Source: Aquincola tertiaricarbonis
GTDB lineage: Bacteria > Pseudomonadota > Gammaproteobacteria > Burkholderiales > Burkholderiaceae_C
NCBI RefSeq assembly: GCF_023573145.1
Contig: NZ_CP097636.1
Coordinates: 3,472,001 to 3,536,000 of the forward strand
Direction: 5' to 3'
DNA: 64,000 nt
How positions within the stretch are numbered: position 1 is the first letter of the stretch; every line of letters begins with the position of its first letter. The notes beneath the pieces are model-generated. The model was not told the DNA's origin. It saw only the letters and a program-made list of their open reading frames with translations, and made no database searches. Made by a program: the position numbers and the translations under genes. Below, piece after piece: positions 53,801-60,751 of this stretch.

Positions 53801-54443
53801 CCTGGATGGTCTTCATGCCCGACCACACGCCGGAGAAGCGGCTCATCGCAAACGCATGCAGGCCCATGTCCAGGATGTCCTGCACGCTGCTGGGAAAGAA
53901 CACCGGCAGGCCGCAGGCCTTGAAGATGTGGTCGCTCTGGTGCGGGGCGGTGCTGCTCTTGCTGATGTGGTCGTCACCCGCAATGGCGATCACGCCACCG
54001 TGCTGCGAGGTACCGGCCATGTTGGCGTGCTTGAACACGTCGGAGCAACGGTCCACGCCCGGGCCCTTGCCGTACCAGATGCCGAAGACGCCGTCGAACT
54101 TCTTGCTCTGCGGAAAGAGGTCGAGCTGCTGCGTGCCCCACACCGCGGTGGCGCCCAGTTCCTCGTTCACGCCGGGCTGGAACACGATGTGGTTGTCGGC
54201 CAGGTGCTTGCGCGCGGACCACAGCGCCTGGTCGTAGCCGCCCAGCGGCGAGCCGCGGTAGCCGCTGATGAAGCCGGCGGTGTTGAGCCCCGCGGCCAGG
54301 TCGCGGGCGCGCTGCAGCATCGGCAGCCGCACCAGCGCCTGCACGCCGCTCATGAAGGCCCGGCCGCTGGCCAGCGCGTACTTGTCGTCGAGGCTGACGG
54401 TTTCCAGGGCGCGGCGGACCGACTCGGGCAAGGGTGCATTCAT
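50874..54443 (-). CDS. Fused indolepyruvate:ferredoxin oxidoreductase
   Basis: This 1189-residue 2-oxoacid oxidoreductase converts aryl-pyruvates, and probably branched-chain 2-oxoacids, to acyl-CoA. Domains: pyrimidine-binding N-terminus to about 300; TPP domain with FANLGDGTYFHSGLLAI (about 525-540) and FCSGCPHNTST; 4Fe-4S cysteines CEGCGDCSVQSNC (about 668-680) and CNKDYSCLKGFCPSF (about 699-712); gamma domain with AGVGGTGVITIGQLLG (about 755). The tail resembles the family's C-terminal DUF6537. It starts at ATG 54443 and is divergent from an Lrp-family gene. Confidence 0.93.
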   Translation of the reverse strand: MNAPLPESVRRALETVSLDDKYALASGRAFMSGVQALVRLPMLQRARDLAAGLNTAGFISGYRGSPLGGYDQALWSARKHLADNHIVFQPGVNEELGATAVWGTQQLDLFPQSKKFDGVFGIWYGKGPGVDRCSDVFKHANMAGTSQHGGVIAIAGDDHISKSSTAPHQSDHIFKACGLPVFFPSSVQDILDMGLHAFAMSRFSGVWSGMKTIQEVVESSASVSVDPDRVRIVLPEDFVMPPGGLHIRWPDAPLEQEARLMDYKWYAALAYVRANKLNYNVIAGPNDRFGLIASGKAYNDTRQALADLGLDDDTCRALGVRLHKVNVVWPLEATITRDFAQGLQEILVVEEKRQVIEYQLKEELYNWRADVRPNVLGKFDEPEGDLTGGEWAMPNPSENWLLRAKADLTPAIIAKAIAKRLKKLGVPADVAARMDARLREIEAAERALVTVNAAGGSGERAPWFCSGCPHNTSTRVPEGSRALAGIGCHYMATWMDRSTVTFSQMGGEGVAWSGQAPFTTDAHVFANLGDGTYFHSGLLAIRQSIASGVNITYKILYNDAVAMTGGQQVGERPEGHSVLQIMKSLDAEGVARTVIVTDEPQKYQGVSLLPGVTVHHRDELDTIQRQFRELKGTTAIIYDQTCATEKRRRRKRGKMATPDKTVVINELVCEGCGDCSVQSNCLSVEPVDTEFGRKRRINQNSCNKDYSCLKGFCPSFVTVEGGQLKKPKKEKKGDLSTLPPIPEPALPLAEQAWGIVVAGVGGTGVITIGQLLGMAAHLEGKGVVTQDAAGLAQKGGATWSHIQIANRADAIFTTKVDTAKADLVIACDPIVGANKATMAVIKPGRTFVAMNTHGSPTAAFVQNPDWQFPAGCETTLAQAVGAGGLGAFDAEEVSVQLLGDSIYTNPLMLGYAWQQGRVPLGHAALMRAMELNNVQVDNNKAAFEWGRRCAHDLAAVKALFKAAQVIQFVKKPSIDELVAKRVSFLTDYQNAAYAEQYRRFVDQVRQAESPLGGTRLSEAVARYLFKLMAYKDEYEVARLHTQTGFDEKIAAMFEGDYKLVHHLAPPLTAKTNERGELVKRPFGPWMHTAFGVLAKMKGLRGTALDIFGRSEERRTERALIEQYKACVLELLQGLNAERLPLAVEIASIPEQIRGYGHVKARHLATARPKWDGLMAQWRAGGSPAARRVA

Positions 54444-54570
54444 GCGGGGTACTCCAGTGGCGATGGCGAGGCTGGTGGGCGCTGGCGAAAGGCGCGTCAG
54501 GCTCGTGACCCGGCGCGCCCGCGTCGTGCTGCCAGTGTAGATTTGGCAGCCCGTGAAGTCTTTTCGTTGT

Positions 54571-54597
54571 TTGCTCGATTACCATGGTTTTGAGCAA
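54571..54597. promoter_or_regulatory. Palindromic operator candidate between IOR and Lrp genes
   Basis: TTGCTC (54571-54576) and GAGCAA (54592-54597) form a 6-bp inverted repeat centred on CCATGG (54582-54587), within the divergent promoter region. Lrp/AsnC proteins bind such dyads; this is the likely target of the adjacent regulator. Confidence 0.5.
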
Positions 54598-54630
54598 CGT
54601 TCTTTCTCGCAGGCTCGACTTACTGACCAA

Positions 54631-55191
54631 ATGCCATCGCGAATTGCCAGATCAGGGAAAACCCCAGTCACTTCGGATACGGCGGCCGGCGGTGCCGAGC
54701 CGGAGCGCAGCGGCACCGACCTGGACCGCTACGACGTGGCCATCCTGGAGGCGCTGCAGCAGGACGCGCGGCTGTCCAACGCCGAGCTGGCGGCGCGCAT
54801 CGGCCTGTCGGCCGCACCCACCTGGCGGCGCGTCAAATGGCTGGAGGCGCAGGGCTACATCACCGGCTACCGCGCCGAGCTGGACCGCCGCCGCATCGGC
54901 CTGGGCGTGCTGGCCTTCGTGCGGGTGGATACCGAGCGCAGCAGCGGCGCCGCCACCAAGGTGCTGGAAGAGGCGCTGCGCCAGCTGCCCGAGGTGACGG
55001 CCTGCCACTACATCAGCGGCGCCGGCACCTTCGAGCTGCAGGTGATGGCGGCCGACCTGGACGCCTTTTCGCGCTTTGCCACCGACACGCTGCTGAACCT
55101 GCCGAACGTGAAGGACATCCACACCAGCTTCTCGCTGGGTGAGGTGAAGTCGGGCGCGGCGCTGCCGCTGGCCCACCTGAAGAAGAAGTAG
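54631..55191 (+). CDS. Lrp/AsnC-family regulator
   Basis: From ATG 54631 the protein is 186 residues. A roughly 30-residue polar N-terminal extension precedes a winged helix (LDRYDVAILEALQQDARLSNAELAARIGLSAAPTWRRVKWLEAQGYI), then the RAM amino-acid-binding domain (VTACHYISGAGTFELQVMAADLDAFSRFATDTLLNLPNVKDIHTSF). The gene is divergent from the indolepyruvate oxidoreductase and probably controls it in response to an amino acid. An alternative GTG start at 54553 would cross the palindrome and is less likely. Confidence 0.9.
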   Translation: MPSRIARSGKTPVTSDTAAGGAEPERSGTDLDRYDVAILEALQQDARLSNAELAARIGLSAAPTWRRVKWLEAQGYITGYRAELDRRRIGLGVLAFVRVDTERSSGAATKVLEEALRQLPEVTACHYISGAGTFELQVMAADLDAFSRFATDTLLNLPNVKDIHTSFSLGEVKSGAALPLAHLKKK

Positions 55192-55200
55192 AGACCCTGG

Positions 55201-56103
55201 ATGCCCCACTCCGAGACCCGACGCGGCCTGCCGCTGCTCCACCTGCTGCTGGCGCTGGCCGTGGTGGCGGTGTGGGGCACCAACTTCGTCATCATCAAGC
55301 AGGCACTGATCCGCCTGCCGCCGCTGCTGCTGGGCACGCTGCGCTTCGTGTTCGCGGTGCTGCCGGCCATCTTCTTTTTGCCGCGGCCCGCGGTGCCCTG
55401 GCGCCAGCTGGCGGCCTACGGCGTGTTGATCGGCGCCGGCCAGTTCGGCCTGCTGTTCATCGCGATGCGGGCCGACATCACGCCGGGCCTGGCCTCACTG
55501 GTGGTGCAGACGCAGGTGTTCTTCACCATCGGCCTGTCGATGTTCATCCACCGCGAGCGGCTGCGCGGTTTCCAGTGGCTGGCGCTGGCGCTGGCGGCCG
55601 GCGGGCTGGGCATCATCGCCTCGCACACCGACGCGCACACCACGCTGCTGGGCCTGGCGCTGGTGCTCACCGCGGCCATGTGCTGGGCGGCCGGCAACCT
55701 GGTGGCCAAGGCCGCCGGGCCGGTGAACATGCTGGCCTATGTGGTGTGGGCCAGCGTCTTCTCGGTGCCGCCGCTGCTGCTGCTGTCGCTGGTGGTGGAA
55801 GGGCCGGCGCTGATCGCCCACAGCCTGCAGCACGCCGACGCGGCCGCCTGGGGCGCGGTGCTGTGGCAATCGGTGGGCAATACCCTTTTCGGCTACGTGG
55901 CCTGGGCCTGGCTGCTGGCCCGCCACCCGGCGGCCACCGTCTCGCCGATGGCGCTGCTGGTGCCGCTCTTCGGCATGGGCGCCTCGGCCCTGGTGCTGGG
56001 TGAGCCGATGCAGCCCTGGAAACTGGGCGCCGCGGCGCTGGTGATGGGTGGGTTGGCTTTGAACCTGCTGGGGCCGCGGCTGTGGGCGCCTGGCAAGGGC
56101 TGA
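55201..56103 (+). CDS. EamA/DMT-family transporter 2
   Basis: This 300-residue transporter has about ten helices in two EamA halves (GTNFVIIKQALIRLPPLLLGTLRFVFAVLPAIFFLP; VSPMALLVPLFGMGASALVLGEPMQPWKLGAAALVMGGLALNLLGPRL). The start MPHSETRRGLPLLHLLLAL is 9 bp after the Lrp-family stop, so the two are one operon. An amino-acid exporter under Lrp control (EamA/YbiF-like) is a reasonable inference; substrate not shown. Confidence 0.87.
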   Translation: MPHSETRRGLPLLHLLLALAVVAVWGTNFVIIKQALIRLPPLLLGTLRFVFAVLPAIFFLPRPAVPWRQLAAYGVLIGAGQFGLLFIAMRADITPGLASLVVQTQVFFTIGLSMFIHRERLRGFQWLALALAAGGLGIIASHTDAHTTLLGLALVLTAAMCWAAGNLVAKAAGPVNMLAYVVWASVFSVPPLLLLSLVVEGPALIAHSLQHADAAAWGAVLWQSVGNTLFGYVAWAWLLARHPAATVSPMALLVPLFGMGASALVLGEPMQPWKLGAAALVMGGLALNLLGPRLWAPGKG

Positions 56104-56114
56104 TTGGGCCGCCA

Positions 56115-56130
56115 AGCTCGCTGCGCTCGC
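56115..56130. repeat. Dispersed repeat, second copy
   Basis: The 16-mer here is the exact reverse complement of the one at 10862-10877. It lies just behind the EamA gene in a 279-bp gene-free gap (56104-56382), which otherwise shows only GC-rich sequence. Confidence 0.55.
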
Positions 56131-56382
56131 GTCCCCCCGTGGGAGATCTCTGTGCTGATCCGGGCGGCGCATGCACGGCCGGCCTGGGGCAAACCCGGTA
56201 GGCGCCTGCGCCGCGCCGGTGCGCGGCCCTTGCTGTCATCGGGCTGTCGTGCGCCGCCCGCATGCTGCGGCGGGCGTGCCGGGCGGTGTACGCCCTCACC
56301 CGCACCGGGCCGGGGCGGCACCGTGCTTGCATCCGCTTGTCGCGCGGCGGTCGGCCGTGCACCTTTGACGGGAGCCCTTGCC

Positions 56383-56805
56383 ATGAACGACTACACGATC
56401 CAGCTGGTCAACGAAAGCTTCGATCTGGTGGAGCCGATGGCTCCGCAGGCGGCCGCGCTGTTCCGAGAGAACCTGGTGCAGGCCGCCCCCACGCTGCAGA
56501 CGCTGCTGCACAGCGACGCCGGCGCCCCTGGCGAGCAGCTGGTGCTGGCCATGGGTGAGGCGCTGCGCCAGCTGCGCGAGCCCGACGACCTGCTGCCCGC
56601 GGTGGAAGGCCTGGGCCGCCGCCATGCCGGGCTGATGGGCCTGCGCGACGAAGACTACGACGCGGTGGGCGGCGCCCTGCTCAAGACGCTGGAGCAGGGC
56701 CTGGGCCCCGCCTTCGACGACGAGACCCGGGCCGCCTGGATCGACGTCTACAGCGCCATGGCCGGTGCCATGAAACAGGTGAGCCGCAGCGCTTCGGCCG
56801 CCTGA
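56383..56805 (+). CDS. Single-domain globin-like protein
   Basis: This 140-residue protein aligns with bacterial globins: helix A/B VNESFDLVEPMAPQAAALFRENLVQAAPTLQTLLH, a short E region, and the proximal-His segment LGRRHAGLMGLRDEDYDAVGGALLKTLEQGLGPAF, with His81 the probable heme ligand (F8). Family members bind O2 or NO or act as hemin receptors. It lacks the FAD reductase domain of flavohemoproteins. A GGGAG Shine-Dalgarno precedes the ATG. The distal-pocket residue is not clear. Confidence 0.8.
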   Translation: MNDYTIQLVNESFDLVEPMAPQAAALFRENLVQAAPTLQTLLHSDAGAPGEQLVLAMGEALRQLREPDDLLPAVEGLGRRHAGLMGLRDEDYDAVGGALLKTLEQGLGPAFDDETRAAWIDVYSAMAGAMKQVSRSASAA

Positions 56806-56806
56806 T

Positions 56807-57997
56807 TCACTTCGGGGCCAGCGCCCACATGCGCAGCCGCTGCTTCATGCGGCCGGCCTGCTGTTCGGCCACCTCGCCGGGGCCCCAGAAGTAATCCGCC
56901 CGCACCGCGCCCACGATGGCGGTGCCGGTGTCCTGCGCCAGCACCAGCCGCCGCAGCGGCGTGTTGGACAGCGGCTCGGTGGTGTCCAGCCACACCGGGG
57001 TGCCGTAGGGCACGCTGCGCGGGTCCACCGCGATGGAGCGCTCGGGCGTCAACGGCACGCCTTGCGCGCCGCGCGGCCCGGCGCTGGGGTCGGGCAGCGG
57101 TTCTTCGCGAAAGAACACGGTGCGCGGGTTGCTCCACAGCATCTCGTTGACGCGGCGCGGGTTGCGCCGCGCCCACTCGCGGATGGCCGGCCAGGAGGCG
57201 GTGTCGGGCGTCAGCTCGCCCTGCTCGATGAGCCAGCGGCCGACCGACTTGTAGGGCTGGTCGTTGTGGCCGGCGAAGGCCACGCGCAGCACCTGCACCC
57301 GGCCGTCGGGCTCGGTCACGCGCATGCGGCCCGAGCCCTGGATCTGCAGCACCAGCGCGTCCAGCGGGTCGGCCACGTAGGCGATTTCACGGCCCTTGAG
57401 CGCGGCCTGGGCGGCCGGCAGCGTGTCGATCTGCTGGCGCGTCCACCACGGCTTGCGCTGGCCCAGGTCGGCCGGCGCGCGGTGCAGCGGAATGCGGAAG
57501 TTGCCGCGCGGCAGCCGACTGGCTTCCACCAGCGGCTCGAAGTAGCCGGTGATCAGGCCGTCGGGGTCGGGCCGGTCCAGCGCCTCGATGCGGTAGGGCT
57601 GCAGCCGTTGCATGAACCACTGGCGGGCGCTCCCGTCGTCGGCCGGCGGCGGCGACAGCAGCGCCTCGGCGCACAGCCGGCTCCAGCCCGGGGCCGGGCG
57701 CTCGCAGCCGCGCACGAAGGCGCGCCAGGCGTCGGCGGCGCGGTCACCGTCCCAGCCGGGCAGCTCGGACCAGCCCACCGGAATCCAGCGCGCATTGGGC
57801 CGGTCCAGGGTGCCGGGCGGCCAGCTGGCCGGCGCCGGCACCGAAGGCGCGGTGGCCACCGCTGCCGGGCTGGTGGGTGCCGGTGCGGGCCGGGGCGGTT
57901 CGTCGGGCGGCGGCAGCGGCGTGGTGGTGCAGGCCGCCAGCACCGCGGCGGCGGCCGCGCCCAGGGTGGCGCGAAGGGTTCGGTAAGCTCGGTGCAT
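56807..57997 (-). CDS. mltA: Membrane-bound lytic murein transglycosylase A
   Basis: This 396-residue outer-membrane lipoprotein has a lipobox VLAAC (Cys about 23) after a short signal. The MltA domain (LITGYFEPLVEASR, QIQGSGRMRVTEPDG, VAFAGHNDQPYKSVGRWL) is followed by a 3D domain with the catalytic Asp (LVLAQDTGTAIVGAVRADYFWG). It cleaves glycosidic bonds of peptidoglycan. It starts at ATG 57997; that codon overlaps the start of a divergent membrane-peptide gene. Confidence 0.95.
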   Translation of the reverse strand: MHRAYRTLRATLGAAAAAVLAACTTTPLPPPDEPPRPAPAPTSPAAVATAPSVPAPASWPPGTLDRPNARWIPVGWSELPGWDGDRAADAWRAFVRGCERPAPGWSRLCAEALLSPPPADDGSARQWFMQRLQPYRIEALDRPDPDGLITGYFEPLVEASRLPRGNFRIPLHRAPADLGQRKPWWTRQQIDTLPAAQAALKGREIAYVADPLDALVLQIQGSGRMRVTEPDGRVQVLRVAFAGHNDQPYKSVGRWLIEQGELTPDTASWPAIREWARRNPRRVNEMLWSNPRTVFFREEPLPDPSAGPRGAQGVPLTPERSIAVDPRSVPYGTPVWLDTTEPLSNTPLRRLVLAQDTGTAIVGAVRADYFWGPGEVAEQQAGRMKQRLRMWALAPK

Positions 57998-58115
57998 GTG
58001 GCTACTTCTGCTGGAAGCGCTGGGTGCGCTGGCCGTTCTCATCTTCATCGTCTGGTGGACCATGTTCTCGGGCCGGCGCAAGGGCGAACGGCGCGACGAC
58101 CGGGACGAGCGCTGA
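57996..58115 (+). CDS. 39-residue membrane protein divergent from mltA
   Basis: ATG at 57996 opens 39 codons to TGA at 58115. The product has a hydrophobic helix (about 2-22, WLLLLEALGALAVLIFIVWW), then TMFSGRRKGERRDDRDER, a basic/acidic tail facing the cytoplasm. The sequence resembles short conserved membrane proteins I recall beside mltA in Burkholderiales. Its ATG and that of mltA share the tetramer CATG. No strong Shine-Dalgarno is visible. Function unknown. Confidence 0.6.
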   Translation: MWLLLLEALGALAVLIFIVWWTMFSGRRKGERRDDRDER

Positions 58116-58123
58116 ACCTCAGC

Positions 58124-60247
58124 TCATGATTTTGGTGGCACCAGGAAGCTCAGCGGCTGGGTGACCAGCCGGCGGCGGATGGCCGCGTAGATGTGCTTGC
58201 GCTCACGCACGCGGATGCCGCGCGAGCGCATCGCCACCTTGAAGGCCAGCCAGAAGCTGACAGTGAGGTTGAGCATGCCGGTGAGCACGATGCCGGCCAC
58301 GCACCACCAGAAGGGCGCCGTCTGCAGCAGCGAGGCGCCGTGCGCCCCCACCGCGGCGGCCAGCTGGCCGGTGGACAGGGTGACGTGGCGCACCTCGATC
58401 GGCAGGCCGAAGAAGGCGGCCACCACCGGCACCACGCCCAGCATCATGCCCAGCGACACGTTGGCCGCCAGGCCCGAGATGTTGTGCCGCCACCAGTTGG
58501 CCCAGCGCTGCGCCCGCGCCGGCCCCAGGCGGGCGACGATGCGCGGGTTCCAGGCGATGGCGCCGTCCAGCCGGTGGAAGACGAACCAGTTCTCGGTCCA
58601 GCCGGCGATCAGCGAGCTGGCGAACAGCAGCACGCCGGTGAAGGCGGCATACAGCGGCGTGGGGCCCAGCAGCGTCAGCGAGTGCAGCACGTAGTCGGCC
58701 TCCTGCGGGCCCACCAGCGGGCGGCCGAAGGCCACCTGGCACAGGTACTGCACCGCCAGCACCACCGGCCCGCACACCGCCAGGTTGCCGACGATGCCGG
58801 CCACCTGCGAGCGGATCAGGTGCGCCACCTGGTCGACGAAGCCTTCCACCGCGGCCACGTCGTCGGCCTGGCCGCGGGTGCTGGCGGCGCTGCGCACCTC
58901 GGCCAGCTTGGCGGCCATGGCAGGCGCCGTCATCGCGGGCTGCTTGGTGGCCACCGTCCAGTGCAGCAGCATGATGAGCACGAAGCTCAGCGCGTAGTTG
59001 GCACCGGCCCAGAAGCCGCCCCAGAAGGCCGACAGCCCCAGGGCCATGACGCCGAACTTGACGTAGGTGGTGCCGGCGATCACCAGCCCGCCGCCGGCCG
59101 CGCGGCGCAGCATGCCGGCGTATTGCTGGCGGGTGCGGGTGATGTAGTGGTCGCCCGTCTCGGCGCTGCGCTCGGCCACCTGGCGGGCCAGCTGCGAGTA
59201 GTGCCGCGCCATCAGGTTGCGCAGGCCACGGCGGCGGCCAGCGACCTGCACCAGCGTGCCCAGCAGGTGGCGCACGTCGGCGGCCGGCTGCTCCGACAGC
59301 AGGCAGCCCAGCAGCTGCTCCACCCGCTGGCAGCGCTCGTGCAGCTGGTCGATCTCGAAGACGATGTCCACCGAGACGCCGTACTCCTCCAGGTGGTCGA
59401 CGATGCTGTCGGTGGCGCGGCGGCAGGTGTCCAGCAGCGCCCGCAGGTACACCGTGGCCTGCAGCGAGACCTCGCGCTCGCCGGCCAGCACCGCGCTGCG
59501 CACCTGCTCGGTGGCCAGTGGCAGCTGGCGGAACGGCTCCGAAGCCAGCAGCGCCGGGCTCATGCGCTGGCGCAGCGGCGGCGAGAAACCGGCCGCCTGC
59601 ACCGCGCTCACCAGGATGGAGATGGCGTCCAGCAGCGTCTGCCGCCACACGGTGGGCTGGATGCCGGGGCGGGCCTCGGCCGGCGCCGCACTGGCGGCCG
59701 GCAGCGGCGTGGCCATCTCCTGCGGCATGGCGCCGCGCGGCACCACCAGCTGGGCGATGCGGTCCAGCAGTTCCTCGTCCAGCCGCTCGATCCAGTCGGC
59801 GTCGCTGCCGCGGAACAGCAGCGGAAACAGCGCCGCCAGGTCGCGCGTGGCCGGCGAGCCGGGCAGCACCTCGGCGCGCAGCCGCTGCCACAGCTCGCTG
59901 CGCAGCGCCATGCGGTGTGAGAAGCCGAAGTCGGCCAGCAGCGCGACGGCGTCGATCTCGCGCCAGAAGGCGTGGAACATCGCCTGCACCTGCGCCTTGT
60001 GCTCGGGGCTCTGGTCCAGCACCCGCAGCAGGTGGCGCAGGCGCAGCACCGGCATCGGCGTGCTGCGCTCGGGGCGGGCGGCGGCGCCTTCGGTGCCGGC
60101 AGCGGCCTCGCGCCGCGTGGGCACGTGGCGCAGCCACTCCATCAGGCGCACCAGCCACATGTGGCGTTCGGGCTGGGCGGCCCGGCCGTCTGCGGCGTTG
60201 AGCAACGCCGTCAGGTCCCAGGCGATCGTGGGTTTGGCGGCCGACAC
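58124..60247 (-). CDS. Gcr-family 'site-specific recombinase' membrane protein
   Basis: This 707-residue protein matches the family annotated as gonococcal site-specific recombinase (Gcr, PF10136). The N-terminal ~370 residues are soluble and helical; the C-terminal third has about six to eight hydrophobic segments (from about 395 to 680, for example GLSAFWGGFWAGANYALSFVLIMLL). No tyrosine- or serine-recombinase catalytic motif is visible, and a membrane protein is unlikely to be a recombinase. Actual function unknown. It ends 8 bp from the 39-residue gene, convergently. Confidence 0.8.
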   Translation of the reverse strand: MSAAKPTIAWDLTALLNAADGRAAQPERHMWLVRLMEWLRHVPTRREAAAGTEGAAARPERSTPMPVLRLRHLLRVLDQSPEHKAQVQAMFHAFWREIDAVALLADFGFSHRMALRSELWQRLRAEVLPGSPATRDLAALFPLLFRGSDADWIERLDEELLDRIAQLVVPRGAMPQEMATPLPAASAAPAEARPGIQPTVWRQTLLDAISILVSAVQAAGFSPPLRQRMSPALLASEPFRQLPLATEQVRSAVLAGEREVSLQATVYLRALLDTCRRATDSIVDHLEEYGVSVDIVFEIDQLHERCQRVEQLLGCLLSEQPAADVRHLLGTLVQVAGRRRGLRNLMARHYSQLARQVAERSAETGDHYITRTRQQYAGMLRRAAGGGLVIAGTTYVKFGVMALGLSAFWGGFWAGANYALSFVLIMLLHWTVATKQPAMTAPAMAAKLAEVRSAASTRGQADDVAAVEGFVDQVAHLIRSQVAGIVGNLAVCGPVVLAVQYLCQVAFGRPLVGPQEADYVLHSLTLLGPTPLYAAFTGVLLFASSLIAGWTENWFVFHRLDGAIAWNPRIVARLGPARAQRWANWWRHNISGLAANVSLGMMLGVVPVVAAFFGLPIEVRHVTLSTGQLAAAVGAHGASLLQTAPFWWCVAGIVLTGMLNLTVSFWLAFKVAMRSRGIRVRERKHIYAAIRRRLVTQPLSFLVPPKS

Positions 60248-60263
60248 GGTGTGCGGGCCCGCG

Positions 60264-60632
60264 TCAGTGAAGCTGCTGCGGCTGCGCCAGCATGAATTCC
60301 GGGATCTCGGCCTCGAAGGGGTAGGCCTGCTCGGTCATGCAGAAGAAGGTGCCGCGCATGGTGCCCTGCGCGGTCGGGATGCGGGTCCAGCTGGTGTATT
60401 CGAAGCTCTGCCCCGGGGCCAGCAGCGGCTGCTTGCCCACCACGGCCAGGCCGCGCACCTCCTCGGTGTGGCCATGGGCGTCGGTGATCACCCAGTGCCG
60501 GGCCACCAGCTGCGCGGCCACGTCGCCGCTGTTCACGATGGTGATCGTGTACGCGAAGGCGTGCTGCCCATCCTGGGACTGCTCGGGCAGGTACTGGAGC
60601 TTGACGGTGCAGCGGAACTCGGGATTTGCCAT
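60264..60632 (-). CDS. apaG: ApaG (CO2+/Mg2+ efflux-associated domain protein)
   Basis: This 122-residue DUF525 protein contains FAYTITIVNSGDVAAQLVARHWVITDAHGHTEEVRGLAVVGKQPLLAPGQSFEYTSWTRI and GTMRGTFFCMTEQ, the ApaG immunoglobulin-like fold. The start MANPEFRCTV at 60632 gives the normal length; a second ATG nine bases upstream is possible. It is 16 bp upstream of the Gcr-family gene on the same strand, probably one operon. Precise role unclear; apaG of E. coli affects cobalt resistance. Confidence 0.93.
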   Translation of the reverse strand: MANPEFRCTVKLQYLPEQSQDGQHAFAYTITIVNSGDVAAQLVARHWVITDAHGHTEEVRGLAVVGKQPLLAPGQSFEYTSWTRIPTAQGTMRGTFFCMTEQAYPFEAEIPEFMLAQPQQLH

Positions 60633-60751
60633 CGCCGGCATTTTAGGAGCCCCCGGACATGAAGGGGGTGGGCAGGAATAGTGCACGCCCGGCCGTTGGT
60701 TCAGGGGGGTGGTGCCCACCAAAGGGGGTAGCCGATCGTTACGATTTGTTC

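Noticed and set aside
60633..60751. Sigma-54 (-24/-12) promoter before prsT
   Set aside because: PEP-CTERM loci are often RpoN-linked, but no TGGC-N8-TTGC-type sequence was found here or in 63656-63697.
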